The notes under the pieces: generated by a model
Database searches by the model: none
The model's input: only the letters and a program-made list of their open reading frames with translations
Told to the model about the DNA's origin: nothing
Position numbers and translations under genes: made by a program
In this document: piece after piece, positions 25,243 through 34,926 of the stretch
Position numbering within the stretch: position 1 is the stretch's first letter
Layout of the letters: the number at the start of each line of letters is the position of its first letter
Source of the DNA: Bacteroidota bacterium
Lineage (GTDB): Bacteria > Bacteroidota > Bacteroidia > B-17B0 > Aurantibacillaceae
Length of the DNA: 64,000 nucleotides
Direction: 5' to 3'
Assembly: GCA_021323535.1 (NCBI GenBank)
Contig: JAJONO010000018.1
Coordinates: 1 to 64,000 of the forward strand

Positions 25243-28200
25243 ATGAGAAAAGATCTACCAGCAAAGACTCAGATTTTACTATGTATCATTTTGCTTCTCC
25301 CCGCTTTTTCATGGAGTCAATCTATTGCTAATTATGTAACTGTAAGGAACACGGGTGTGACATACACATCCATTAATGTTCTTGGCTCTGCCTTCAATAA
25401 CTGGAGAAACATTACCACTTTTACACAGGATGACAACCGTTCTGATTTTACAGATATCGGTTTCGATTTCTGGTACAACGGAGTACGCTATACGCAGTTC
25501 TGTGTTTCTACGAATGGATTTATTGATTTCTCAACAAATACAGATGATGGCGGTCCGACCGCCGACGATTTCGGATATAACAATGTTGCTTTTACAACCG
25601 CAAATATTGCCAACGCCACCCGTCCTGCTATTGCCCCCTTTTATGACGATTTAACTGCGCAAGGTGGTACTGCCGCTCTTGGGAACAGCCTTAAATATTA
25701 TTTATCAGGATCGGCGCCTAACAGAACACTTACTGTAGAATGGATCAACATGGCTGTTTATCAGAACACCAGTCCCAGTCTTAATTTCCAGGTAAAACTT
25801 GTTGAAAGTACAGGGCAGATACTTGTGAATTATGGCACAATGGTAACAGGCACACAGGTATTCTCATATTGTATGGGAATCAATGGTCCAAACATGTCGG
25901 CCCCGCCTACCGCTGCGCAACTAAAAATGTTACAGACTGTAAATACAAACGTTCTTAACAATACCGTGCAGAATAATTTATCTGCCATGCCCGCGGCAAA
26001 TTCACAATATATTTTTACACCGCCCGTACCAACGCCAACTGCAGGTACATTAACTTTTTCAGGGATCACACAAAGTGGTATGACATTAAACTGGACCAAC
26101 TGGGCCGCAAATGAAATCGGGTATGTCATCTATAATTCAACCGACGGCACCAATTATAATTTTGTTACACAGACTGCCGCTAACGCTACTTCCAGTAGTA
26201 TAACCGGGCTAACATCCAGCACCACCTATTTCTGGAAACTGTATGCTGTTACTGAAGGTTGTTTAAGCAGCGCCATTAATGGTACGCAGGCAACATTATC
26301 TGCCGGAACAAAAACTTCGGTTGCAACCGGAAACTGGAGTGTTGCTGCAACATGGACACCATCCGGCGCACCTACAATTGGCCAGGACGTTTACATAGCT
26401 ACCGGGCACATGGTAACTATTACTTCTACCGCTGTTTGTAATTCCCTGAATCTTGCAAACACATCTACCCTGCAATTCAGCGGAACAACTGCAAGAACTT
26501 TTAGTGTCAATAAAAATATTACTATAAATAACACCGGTTTGTTCCGCGTGAACACAGCATCAAATGTGACTCATTCGATTTCAGTCAAAGGAGATATTAT
26601 AAATAACGGTACCCTCGATTTTGCTTCCGATGGTAACAGTTTTTGTAATGCTTTTTTTACTAATAACGGAAACCAGACCATATCAGGAACAGGAGCCACT
26701 ACCCGATTTAACCTCGTAAATATGAACCTTGGAAATTCCATCAATAATACACTTGATGTTTCATCGACTACTTTTTCCGCCGCTACGAATTTCCTTACAC
26801 TTACGAATGGTACATTTAAACTTTCCTCTCTCAACGCCATAACCATAACTCTTTTTACACCGCTTACAACAATTCCGCAAAGCGGAGGCGTTTGGTTAAA
26901 CGCTCCTAACGCGACAATGAACACGGGCGCGGGTATAACGCTTATTGGAAAAATGACTGTTTCTCAGGGAACACTAAATGTTGGAAATGCCGCAGATGAA
27001 GATCTCCTTTCCAGTGGTGGACAATTAAACGTGTCGGGCGGTGCTGTAAATATTGCCGGGAAGTATTATGCTACAGGTATCAACAATCTTTGTTATTGCA
27101 CCATTTCGGGAGGAACTGTAACTGTTCCTTCACAGGGATCCGCCAATACATCCATAGCGCCTTTTCAGATTGTAGGAGCAGGCTCCCAATTTAACATGTC
27201 GGGCGGAGTTTTAGTAATTGCAAGAGAAGGCGGAAGTGGCGCGCAGGATCTTGGTTACATTAATACCATTGCGAGCGGAGCTGTTACCGGTGGTACGCTT
27301 CAGATCGGCAACAGTACAACGCCCGCAGGACAAACCATTAATATCAATAGCAGTCATCTCGTTGGCAACCTGATGGTGAACAGCGCCAATGTTACGGCAA
27401 GACTGAATACCAATTCTCTAAGTGTTGTAAACAACATTCGCATGGCTGCAGGTAACCTGAATGCGAATAACCTGAACATTTCACTGGGAGGGAGCTGGCT
27501 CAACAACGGAGGTACATTTACTCCTGGGACCGCTGCTGTCACTTTTAGCTCAGGCAGCGCACAGAACATTCTTAAGACAACCGCAGCCGAAACTTTCAAT
27601 CATTTATTATTTACCGGCGCTGGCGTAAAAACATTTTCTTCAGCTGTAAACGCCACCGGTAATTTTTCGGTGAATTCGGGATCAAGCGTTGATGTAAGCG
27701 CATCCAATTTTTCTCTGGCATTAAGAGGTAATTATTTAAACAACGGAACATTTAATGCGCGAAGCGGACTTGTGCACTTTAACGGAACAACCGCACAAAC
27801 TATTGGCGGAAGCAGTACAACCAACTTTAACGATATTACATTAGGCAATACTGCAGGAGCATCTTTAACCAGCGCGCAAAATCTTTTAGGAACACTCACA
27901 CTTACAGCGGGGACATTAAGTTCGGCCGGATTCTTAACCATGGTTTCAACGGCAACAGCAACGGCACGTATTGCTCAAATCACCGGATCGGGAGACATTT
28001 CAGGAAATGTAACCGTACAACGATTTGCTCCTGGAGGAACAACAGGCTGGGCGCTTTTTGGTACACCGATATCTTCAGCTCTTACATTAACAGCCTGGGA
28101 TGATGATATCGCTATCAGCTGCGCTACTTGTCCGGATGGATCCGCCGGAGGATTTTTATCGATCTATACTTACAATGAAGCAACACCTGGATTATATGAC

Positions 28201-29889
28201 GATGCTGCTGCTTATATCCCGTTAAGTACAATTAACGATCCTATAGTCGCAGGAAAAGGTTACTGGGTTTATCTTGGCGATGGATTTACCACAACCAATA
28301 ACATTACTCTTGATGTGACAGGAACGGTAAGAAAATTCAATTACAATATTCCTTTGTCGTATACCAATTTCGGATCTGCTGCAGACGATGGATGGAACCT
28401 TATTCACAATCCTTATCCTTCTCCTATAAGTTGGAGCGCTTTGAAAGGAGCGACTGCCAATGTTGACAATGCCATTTACATTTATAATGCAGATCTTAAC
28501 GGAGGAACAGGCGGACATGCCACTTATGTAAACGGCATCAGTAGTCCCGCCATTGGTTCGGGAGGAGTTGGCAACACCATTCCAATGAGCCAGGGCTTTT
28601 ATGTGCACTCTACTGGGGCCACTGCTCTTAATGCAACAGAAGCTATTAAAGTAGCAGGCAATCCTACGTATCTTAAAACGACTTCATCCTCGTCAAGCAC
28701 CGCACCGTTATTAAGGATCAATATGAAGTATGGTCAGTATAACGATGAAACCGTATTGTATTTTGATCCTTCGGCGACTGATTTTAAGGATGCAACTTAC
28801 GATGCCATTAAAATGCGCGGGCAGGATCCAGCCGCTCCAATCATAGCGCTTGAAAAGGGTGTTGATCAGTTTCAGGTAAATGGCGTTGCTCCTATCAATG
28901 GAAATTTTACCATGCCTTTAAAAACATTAACAGGATACAATGGCAGTTACACCATTTCTGCGAATAACTTCACTTCTTTCCCAAGTGGCGCGTGTATCAC
29001 ACTGTACGACAAGTTTACCAATACAACAACCGATCTTAAAACATCATCTTACGTTTTCAACCTTGCCGATACAACCACGGTAGCGCGTTTTAATCTTAAC
29101 ATTACTCTCAATCCGCTTAACGTTAACGCTAATGTTTCGCAACCAAGCTGTCCTATACCAACCGGAAATATTATTGCCTCTGGTGCAAGCGCAGGTCCAT
29201 GGAACTATTACTGGACATCGAACGGAACCCCGGTAAAGACGAGCCTGAACAAAAACACTCCTGATACGCTTTATAATCTTGTTTCCGGAAATTTTGAACT
29301 GGAAATGAACACAGTGGGCATGTGCGATAACAGTACGCTTCAAACCTACATGATCAATCCCCAGGTTCCGTCAACGGCTGCGTTTTCATGTGCTGATACC
29401 CTTGACCTTAGCGTGAATGCATACCTCACATTTACCAATTCATGCGTTAATTCTGTTCTGTATTTCTGGACATTTGGCGATGGAAGTTCTTCCACCAATG
29501 TTTCTCCGATACACCCTTACAATTCGCCGGGTGATTATACCGTTAAACTCATGTCGTGGGGGCCATCAGGCTGCGAGGACACCATTTCTAAAATTGTTCA
29601 CGTAAAAGGTAGCGCGGTAGGAATTAACTCTTCAGGTATCAACGCCTCAGATCTTATTGTAAAAACTGTGGGCGAAAATGAATTTGTACTTCAGCAATTG
29701 TTTGATGAACAACACTCGCTTAACTTTAAACTACATGATGCTTCCGGTCGCTTACTGAAAGACTACGGTGATATTTCTTCAACACAAATCTCCTTGCAGG
29801 TTGATCTGAGGAACTTTGCACCTGGAGTATATTTCATGACCGTATCATCAGGCACGATTAGTAAGACAATAAAATTACCTGTAAAATAA
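25243..29889 (+). CDS. Giant T9SS-secreted multidomain surface protein
   Basis: 1548 residues: signal peptide (1-26), an N-terminal beta domain (~30-260, 'FDFWYNGVRYTQFCVSTNGFI'), a fibronectin type III domain (~265-352), a 'GNWSVAATWTPSGAPTIGQDVYI' segment that opens a long beta-solenoid (~355-960) rich in Asn, Thr and Gly, a globular domain (~960-1370), a PKD domain (~1435-1490, 'FWTFGDGSSSTNVSPIHPYNSPGDYTVKL') and a type A T9SS sorting domain (to 1548, 'DASGRLLKDYG ... APGVYFMTVSSG'). It should be exported and attached to the cell surface, possibly as an adhesin. It has its own terminator, shared with the convergent small gene. Confidence 0.88.
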   Translation: MRKDLPAKTQILLCIILLLPAFSWSQSIANYVTVRNTGVTYTSINVLGSAFNNWRNITTFTQDDNRSDFTDIGFDFWYNGVRYTQFCVSTNGFIDFSTNTDDGGPTADDFGYNNVAFTTANIANATRPAIAPFYDDLTAQGGTAALGNSLKYYLSGSAPNRTLTVEWINMAVYQNTSPSLNFQVKLVESTGQILVNYGTMVTGTQVFSYCMGINGPNMSAPPTAAQLKMLQTVNTNVLNNTVQNNLSAMPAANSQYIFTPPVPTPTAGTLTFSGITQSGMTLNWTNWAANEIGYVIYNSTDGTNYNFVTQTAANATSSSITGLTSSTTYFWKLYAVTEGCLSSAINGTQATLSAGTKTSVATGNWSVAATWTPSGAPTIGQDVYIATGHMVTITSTAVCNSLNLANTSTLQFSGTTARTFSVNKNITINNTGLFRVNTASNVTHSISVKGDIINNGTLDFASDGNSFCNAFFTNNGNQTISGTGATTRFNLVNMNLGNSINNTLDVSSTTFSAATNFLTLTNGTFKLSSLNAITITLFTPLTTIPQSGGVWLNAPNATMNTGAGITLIGKMTVSQGTLNVGNAADEDLLSSGGQLNVSGGAVNIAGKYYATGINNLCYCTISGGTVTVPSQGSANTSIAPFQIVGAGSQFNMSGGVLVIAREGGSGAQDLGYINTIASGAVTGGTLQIGNSTTPAGQTININSSHLVGNLMVNSANVTARLNTNSLSVVNNIRMAAGNLNANNLNISLGGSWLNNGGTFTPGTAAVTFSSGSAQNILKTTAAETFNHLLFTGAGVKTFSSAVNATGNFSVNSGSSVDVSASNFSLALRGNYLNNGTFNARSGLVHFNGTTAQTIGGSSTTNFNDITLGNTAGASLTSAQNLLGTLTLTAGTLSSAGFLTMVSTATATARIAQITGSGDISGNVTVQRFAPGGTTGWALFGTPISSALTLTAWDDDIAISCATCPDGSAGGFLSIYTYNEATPGLYDDAAAYIPLSTINDPIVAGKGYWVYLGDGFTTTNNITLDVTGTVRKFNYNIPLSYTNFGSAADDGWNLIHNPYPSPISWSALKGATANVDNAIYIYNADLNGGTGGHATYVNGISSPAIGSGGVGNTIPMSQGFYVHSTGATALNATEAIKVAGNPTYLKTTSSSSSTAPLLRINMKYGQYNDETVLYFDPSATDFKDATYDAIKMRGQDPAAPIIALEKGVDQFQVNGVAPINGNFTMPLKTLTGYNGSYTISANNFTSFPSGACITLYDKFTNTTTDLKTSSYVFNLADTTTVARFNLNITLNPLNVNANVSQPSCPIPTGNIIASGASAGPWNYYWTSNGTPVKTSLNKNTPDTLYNLVSGNFELEMNTVGMCDNSTLQTYMINPQVPSTAAFSCADTLDLSVNAYLTFTNSCVNSVLYFWTFGDGSSSTNVSPIHPYNSPGDYTVKLMSWGPSGCEDTISKIVHVKGSAVGINSSGINASDLIVKTVGENEFVLQQLFDEQHSLNFKLHDASGRLLKDYGDISSTQISLQVDLRNFAPGVYFMTVSSGTISKTIKLPVK

Positions 29890-29896
29890 AGAGAAA

Positions 29897-29916
29897 GAGG
29901 GGCTAGTAAGCCTCTC
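29897..29916. terminator. Shared bidirectional hairpin terminator
   Basis: GAGGGGCT (29897-29904) pairs with AGCCTCTC (29909-29916), one G-T wobble, loop AGTA. It lies across the stop codon of the minus-strand gene and just after the stop of the plus-strand gene; T-rich stretches follow on both sides (29924-29930 on plus; 29886-29895 read on minus). Confidence 0.65.
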
Positions 29917-30211
29917 CTTCTGTATTTTTTGGTTTACTCTTCTCTTTATTCTTTTTGGTTTTTACTTTCTTCTTTGATTTTTTTCCTAAAGAGAATTTTT
30001 TATTGTTAGGGCTTTTTTTCCAGGCTTTTCTTTCCTGTTCCTTTGCGTTTCGTTTCGAGTATTTTTGAACTTTCTTTTCGCGTTTCAACTCTTTGCGTCC
30101 ACTCATGCTGTTATTGCTTGCCAGTGGTTTCGAATCGCCCGGTTGTTGAGCCGTTGCCTTTAGTCCAAACATAAGACAGAACAACAACAGGTACTTAATC
30201 ATAGGTTTCAT
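29903..30211 (-). CDS. Small exported lysine-rich protein
   Basis: 102 residues. A clear signal peptide (KYLLLFCLMFGLKATAQ) is followed by a strongly basic, disordered-looking region: beyond residue 40 about every second or third residue is Lys or Arg ('KKSKKKVKTKKNKEKSKPKN'). No known domain. Such small basic exported proteins occur in Bacteroidota but I do not know a function; binding to polyanions such as nucleic acid or LPS is only a guess. It converges on the T9SS cargo gene with a shared hairpin. Confidence 0.7.
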   Translation of the reverse strand: MKPMIKYLLLFCLMFGLKATAQQPGDSKPLASNNSMSGRKELKREKKVQKYSKRNAKEQERKAWKKSPNNKKFSLGKKSKKKVKTKKNKEKSKPKNTEGEAY

Positions 30212-30273
30212 TTTTAATAATTTTAGATTCCTTATAATATTCTACTCAATATTCTTGCCAGCCGCAACTGTTA

Positions 30274-30300
30274 ACGAATGTGAAAGACTGCAACATTCGT
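30274..30300. promoter_or_regulatory. Inverted repeat ACGAATGT-N11-ACATTCGT
   Basis: A perfect 8-bp inverted repeat (30274-30281 and 30293-30300) in the gap between two divergent genes, extended to 10 of 11 positions by TT on the outer side. Size and symmetry suit a dimeric regulator, but no regulator is encoded next to it. Confidence 0.4.
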
Positions 30301-30490
30301 CAAAACGCATGTAGTTATGTTGCATCCATCCAAAATAATCAAATTGATTTTCAAACTGTTATTGTATTGCAACCGTGTTTACTTTTTACGCAACCAGGCT
30401 AAACGGTTTTCCTTTGTAATGGCCGTTCCTTTACAGCTATAAACCTTTCCCCTACGTACGAAGCTTTGGGGACCATAAAAAAATAAAAAA

Positions 30491-31267
30491 ATGAAATCGA
30501 AGATTAACGCATTCCTTAATAAGGAATCAAAAAACATGAGTAAAACACTACTAAAAACAGCGCTGTTCTTATTAGCAGCCGTTCCTGCAGCTATGACTGC
30601 ACAGGTTGATTTAACAATTGGATTAAATTACTCGTACAATCCACCAAACAATTGTGATAACCAGTTTACCGGCATAACGGTCGACATTTGTAACAATGGC
30701 TCCTCCTCTTCCGGCTCGTTCCTGGTTGGAATTTATCTTTATAACCCATCAACGCAAGAGCACTGGGTTCTTGACCAGACAACCGTAAACTCGTTAAGCG
30801 GAAGCGCTTGTGTTACCATCAACAACTGGGATATTGATATGAACCAGTATCCGAGTCTCCCTGGTCCCGGAACAAACTACAGAGTTGGCGTGTGGGCCGA
30901 TACAGCGAATGTAATTTCTGAATCGAACGAAAATAATAACGCTTCACTTTTATCGGGAAACATACAAGTGTGTGCAGCTTCAACAGGAATTAAAAATCAG
31001 AATATTTTCGTAAGTGCGTTTGATGTTTATCCGAATCCCTCGGCATTGCAGAGCAATTTTAAATTCACTTTAGCAAGAGAAGAAAAAACAGAGATCGTTA
31101 TTTCTGATATAACCGGTAAACCAGTTTCAACTGTATTTAATGGGAATCTTCAGCCGGGCTCTCACACCATTCGATTTAACTCAGGGGAATTAGCAGCAGG
31201 AATTTATTTTGCAAGCATTAAAACCCCGGGTGGTAGTGTTTCACGTAAACTGATCGTGCAAAAATAA
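30491..31267 (+). CDS. T9SS-secreted CARDB-type protein
   Basis: 258 residues from the first ATG; a second in-frame ATG at 30536 gives 243 residues and directly begins the signal peptide (MSKTLLKTALFLLAAVPAAMTAQ), so it may be the true start. Residues ~25-155 (long form ~40-165) look like a CARDB domain: 'NGSSSSGSFLVGIYLYN' and 'NVISESNENNN'. The C-terminal ~80 residues are a type A T9SS sorting domain ('VYPNPSALQSNFKF ... LAAGIYFASIKTPGGSVSRKLIVQK'). It should be a surface or secreted protein with a binding role. A palindrome ATTCCTTAATAAGGAAT (30511-30527) lies between the two starts. Confidence 0.85.
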   Translation: MKSKINAFLNKESKNMSKTLLKTALFLLAAVPAAMTAQVDLTIGLNYSYNPPNNCDNQFTGITVDICNNGSSSSGSFLVGIYLYNPSTQEHWVLDQTTVNSLSGSACVTINNWDIDMNQYPSLPGPGTNYRVGVWADTANVISESNENNNASLLSGNIQVCAASTGIKNQNIFVSAFDVYPNPSALQSNFKFTLAREEKTEIVISDITGKPVSTVFNGNLQPGSHTIRFNSGELAAGIYFASIKTPGGSVSRKLIVQK

Positions 31268-31331
31268 ACCTGTACGTTTAAGGTCCCTGCCTGTTCCTGT
31301 GTTATTTCGCTTCAGGACCAAGCGGGGATCT

Positions 31332-33329
31332 TTATATTCTAAAACCGATCACTGTAACATCATCCACTTGCTCCAGTGTTCCCTGCCAGCTCTGGAGAGT
31401 TTGCTCAAGAATAGCTTTTACTTCAGATAAAGGTTTGGATGAAGCTTCGGAAATTATTTTTTCAAGATTTTTATACTTGAATTTTTTTCCTTCTTTTCCT
31501 CCGAACTGATCGGCGTAACCGTCGGAGAATGTAAATATGATGTCGCCTTCTTCAAGAAGGATTTCTTTGCAGGTAAACGGCTGAAGTTTTCCATAAGAAA
31601 AACCAACAGGAAATTTGTCTGCCTTATATCTTGTAACTTCTCCTTTACGGAACAACCACATTTCGTTATTAGCGCAGGAGAATTGTAGTTTCCTTGTTTT
31701 AAAATTGAAGCGCATCATAACCATGTCCATTCCATCTTTGGATTGCTGGCCCTGATTTGTTACAGAAAAAATATCGAGAATGCCTTCGCGAAGCAGGTCA
31801 AGAATGCGATTGGTGTCCCGGATATTTTTTTCTTTTACGATCTCATTTAATTTCGAAAATCCGATCAGGCTCATAAAGGCTCCGGGAACGCCATGGCCAG
31901 TACAATCGGCATTAGCTATCAGAATTTCATTTGCATCGCCGAAGGCCCAGTAAAAATCGCCACTTACAATATCCTTTGGCTTATACATGATAAAATGATC
32001 TTTAAAACTCTCCGCAAAAATTTTCTCAGAGGCTAAAAGCGAGCGCTGAATCTTTTCGGCGTAATGTAAACTATCAGTAATATCTTTATTCTTTTCTTCA
32101 ATAATGGATTTTTGTTTCACAATCTCATTATTCATTACTGAGAGTTCTACGGTGAGTTTTTTCTTTTGCTTATAATTTCTGTAAACAAAAGCAAGAAGAA
32201 TTAAAATGAGTATGAAGCCAATAACAAGAATTTTCACGAGAGAATCTCTTTTATTGATTTCCTCGTCCTGCATTTTTAACTTAAGATCGGCAATTTCCAA
32301 TTCCTGCTGCTTCTTTGTACTCTGGTATTTTTCTTCGGCGTGCGCTATTTCACTCATTTTATTCCGATTGAAAATACTGTCGGCATATTCTTTCGACATA
32401 CGGAACATTTCAAACGCGTTTTTATAATCTTTTTGTTTGTAATAAATAGAGGCCAGCGCGCTTGAGGCGTTACTGATCCATTCTTTGTGATGGATGAGTT
32501 TTGCTATTTCCAGTCCATCAGTAATATATTGAATGGCAAGTCCGTTTTTATTTTGCTCGCTATATACACTGCCAATGTTTATGAGAGTTGCTGCAATGTT
32601 TGCAGAATCGCCGAACTGAACAGTAAGGTCAAGCGCTTTTCGGTAATAAATGATGGCGCTGTCCATCTGTTTCATTCCGCGGAAAGTGATGCCTATGTTA
32701 TTGTATAAACCCGATTTAATTTTTGTGAGGTCATGCTTATTGGCGATGGAAATTCCTTTTCGGAAATAATACAATGAAGAATCGTGTTTATTCAGAGATT
32801 CGTAACAACTTGCTATCCGCAACAACGAAACACAGGTAAAACGTTCATGGATCTGCGCCCGGAGTCGCAATGCTGTCCGGTGATATTCAATGGCTTTGTA
32901 TTGACTGCCGAACCGTTCCTGTATAAAACCCATGAAGGAATTAGCATCTGACAATTTACGTTTCGCTTTTTCTTCATTGATATTTTTCAGGGCAACAAGC
33001 AAATGGGCCTGCGCCTTTGAATATTCTTCATGTTCCTTATAATGGATACCCATCATGAGATTGGCAAGACCACTAATGTGCTTGTTATTGAGATTAGCGG
33101 AAACCTTCATTGCGCGTTGCGCGATCTTTTCACAACTGTCGAGTTCAAATACAGAATAATACTGGTCGAACAGATTGAACAAGAGGACAACTTTTACTGA
33201 ATCATTTTTTTCATTACGTATAACTCGGTTTAAACTATCAATTTTTGTTTCTGTCGCGAAAAGGAGTTCTGCCCCTGAGATGGTGAACAGAAAAGTGAAC
33301 AGTAGGATTCTGAGAACGCGCAAATGCAT
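31332..33329 (-). CDS. TPR sensor with SpoIIE-type (PP2C) phosphatase
   Basis: 665 residues from the ATG at 33329; an in-frame ATG at 33353 lies upstream of a good -7 box, so the later start is preferred and also begins the signal peptide (MHLRVLRILLFTFLFTISG). Periplasmic TPR units span ~60-330 ('AIIYYRKALDLTVQFGDSANIAATLINIGSVYSEQ'). A membrane helix (~358-382) and coiled coil follow. 'DITDSLHYAEKIQRSLLASEKIF' leads into a SpoIIE phosphatase (~430-665) with 'GDFYWAFGDANEILIANADCTGHGVPGAFMSLIG', 'KDGMDMVMM' and 'FSDGYADQFGG'. It likely turns an envelope signal into dephosphorylation of a partner protein. Confidence 0.92.
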   Translation of the reverse strand: MHLRVLRILLFTFLFTISGAELLFATETKIDSLNRVIRNEKNDSVKVVLLFNLFDQYYSVFELDSCEKIAQRAMKVSANLNNKHISGLANLMMGIHYKEHEEYSKAQAHLLVALKNINEEKAKRKLSDANSFMGFIQERFGSQYKAIEYHRTALRLRAQIHERFTCVSLLRIASCYESLNKHDSSLYYFRKGISIANKHDLTKIKSGLYNNIGITFRGMKQMDSAIIYYRKALDLTVQFGDSANIAATLINIGSVYSEQNKNGLAIQYITDGLEIAKLIHHKEWISNASSALASIYYKQKDYKNAFEMFRMSKEYADSIFNRNKMSEIAHAEEKYQSTKKQQELEIADLKLKMQDEEINKRDSLVKILVIGFILILILLAFVYRNYKQKKKLTVELSVMNNEIVKQKSIIEEKNKDITDSLHYAEKIQRSLLASEKIFAESFKDHFIMYKPKDIVSGDFYWAFGDANEILIANADCTGHGVPGAFMSLIGFSKLNEIVKEKNIRDTNRILDLLREGILDIFSVTNQGQQSKDGMDMVMMRFNFKTRKLQFSCANNEMWLFRKGEVTRYKADKFPVGFSYGKLQPFTCKEILLEEGDIIFTFSDGYADQFGGKEGKKFKYKNLEKIISEASSKPLSEVKAILEQTLQSWQGTLEQVDDVTVIGFRI

Positions 33330-33333
33330 GAAC

Positions 33334-33341
33334 CAAATATA
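33334..33341 (-). promoter_or_regulatory. -7 promoter box of the TPR-SpoIIE gene
   Basis: Minus-strand TATATTTG (33341-33334) fits TAnnTTTG exactly. Transcription would begin about at 33328, on the start codon itself, giving a leaderless message. No TTG is seen 19 bp upstream. Confidence 0.45.
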
Positions 33342-33486
33342 GCATTTTGACACTAAGAGGTATGGCTATTTACTAAATGAGTATCAACAATCACTAACTA
33401 TTCAGTCAAAGTTATCTATGCACCTGCGTTTATCTTTTAGCGTTTCAACCGCGCTCAGCGTGACGTTCTCTTAGAACTGCTGAATC

Positions 33487-34926
33487 TTACCAAAAAGGGT
33501 TTTTATGTACCGGATCATTACTGTTAATGATCACCGGCCTGAAACCAACAAAAGGCGAGGCGTTTGTGTTTCTAAATTCGTTCTGGAGTTTGAGATAATC
33601 CTCTTTATTTTTCCAGCTTGTACCAATGAACCAGATTTTGTTGGTGCGTTTCTCACAGATGATTTCAGCAACATGTCCGGCCTTACCGAACGTTTTCATA
33701 CGATCCGGATAAATAGTGTCGACAGGAAATGTACTATAATATTTCAATCCTTTGCCAAAAAGCGTAATAATGTCTTTTTCGTTCCAGCCATAATGATTTG
33801 CAGAAACGAGATCAAAAAGAGAATCGTTCTTCTTTACACGTTTCCTTACTAACTCAAGACGCTTCATGGTTGTTTTATCGATCATTCCTTCACTGATATC
33901 AAAGATCGTGTTATATCCTCCCTCGAAAGCAATTCTTGCAAAACCATTCCTCGCGGCATAGAGCCACTCTGTATCATAAGGCAATCTTATAGTAAGCGGT
34001 TTTTCCTTAAGATTGTTCTGTCTTATGTAGATTTTAATTTCTTCTTCCAGCCACCTGCAGAATAGTTTGGCCCCGTCGATGGTTATATTAACAACTGGAA
34101 AATCATTATACTTTTCCTCACGGAAATAAGAATTAGCCAGCTCTATGTAGCCATACACGCCCCAGGTAGCAGGAAGCACCTGTGCTGTAATATAATCTAC
34201 ATCACGGTTCTGTGTGAGAAGATCGGCAAGAAAGGTTTTGTATTCAAGATTTGTGATGCCCATGTTGCGCATGGTGTAGGCCTCAGTTTCTATTTTCTTG
34301 CCGTTGTAATACATCTCATCAGCATCAATGTGTGTGTACAGACCTTTATCCGATTTGTATAATTTCTGAAGCATCATCTCTTTTACTTTTTTGTAACGGG
34401 TCTTATCTTCTTCTGTAAGAACAGGGGTAAATTTTGTTTCCTTCTGAACGCGTATAACAGCTTCCTTCACCTGTGGTGTATCAGCAATAAAGAACGGAGC
34501 CTGAACGATCATTTTCCCGAAGGTATCTTTCTCAGGTAAATTCTTCGCCAGGGAAGTCACTGCGGAAACTGCGGGATCACTATTGGTGTTTTTTAAATAC
34601 GGCGAGCCATTTTCTGTTACAGAAACAGCAGGAGAACCCGTTACAACTTTTACTTTTTCATTTGTCTTTAGAAATGATAAAGTAATGAATAAAACAATGA
34701 CGAAAAGCAACATGGATAAAAACAAGCCATAACCTCCTGAACCGTTTCTTCCCGAAAGTTTATTGAGCATGGTCCTTTCCTTCGTTTTGTCGATCTTCAC
34801 ATTGTATTCCTTTTTCAGAATGAATTCCGCCAGATCGTCATTAGCCGAAGCTGAATTTTCATTGAGAAAAAACTCTTTCAATGTCTCGTTGAGCTCGTTA
34901 TCATTTATATGGTTCTTCTGCGCCAT
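33487..34926 (-). CDS. Transmembrane SUMF1/FGE-like protein paired with an ECF sigma factor
   Basis: 479 residues: a cytoplasmic N-terminus (1-62), one membrane helix (~65-86), and a periplasmic part. Residues ~225-470 resemble the formylglycine-generating-enzyme (SUMF1) fold as in GldJ/GldK: 'MGITNLEYKTFLADLL', 'FPVVNITIDGAKLFCRWLEEE', 'IRLPYDTEWLYAARNG', 'GKAGHVAEII', 'FIGTSW' and 'TNASPFVGFRPVI'. The paired active-site cysteines of true FGE are not evident, so it is probably a binding rather than a catalytic domain. Its ATG overlaps the sigma stop (TAATG). Position and layout suggest an anti-sigma or sensor role, with the short N-terminus as the sigma-binding part; this is inference. Confidence 0.8.
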   Translation of the reverse strand: MAQKNHINDNELNETLKEFFLNENSASANDDLAEFILKKEYNVKIDKTKERTMLNKLSGRNGSGGYGLFLSMLLFVIVLFITLSFLKTNEKVKVVTGSPAVSVTENGSPYLKNTNSDPAVSAVTSLAKNLPEKDTFGKMIVQAPFFIADTPQVKEAVIRVQKETKFTPVLTEEDKTRYKKVKEMMLQKLYKSDKGLYTHIDADEMYYNGKKIETEAYTMRNMGITNLEYKTFLADLLTQNRDVDYITAQVLPATWGVYGYIELANSYFREEKYNDFPVVNITIDGAKLFCRWLEEEIKIYIRQNNLKEKPLTIRLPYDTEWLYAARNGFARIAFEGGYNTIFDISEGMIDKTTMKRLELVRKRVKKNDSLFDLVSANHYGWNEKDIITLFGKGLKYYSTFPVDTIYPDRMKTFGKAGHVAEIICEKRTNKIWFIGTSWKNKEDYLKLQNEFRNTNASPFVGFRPVIINSNDPVHKNPFW

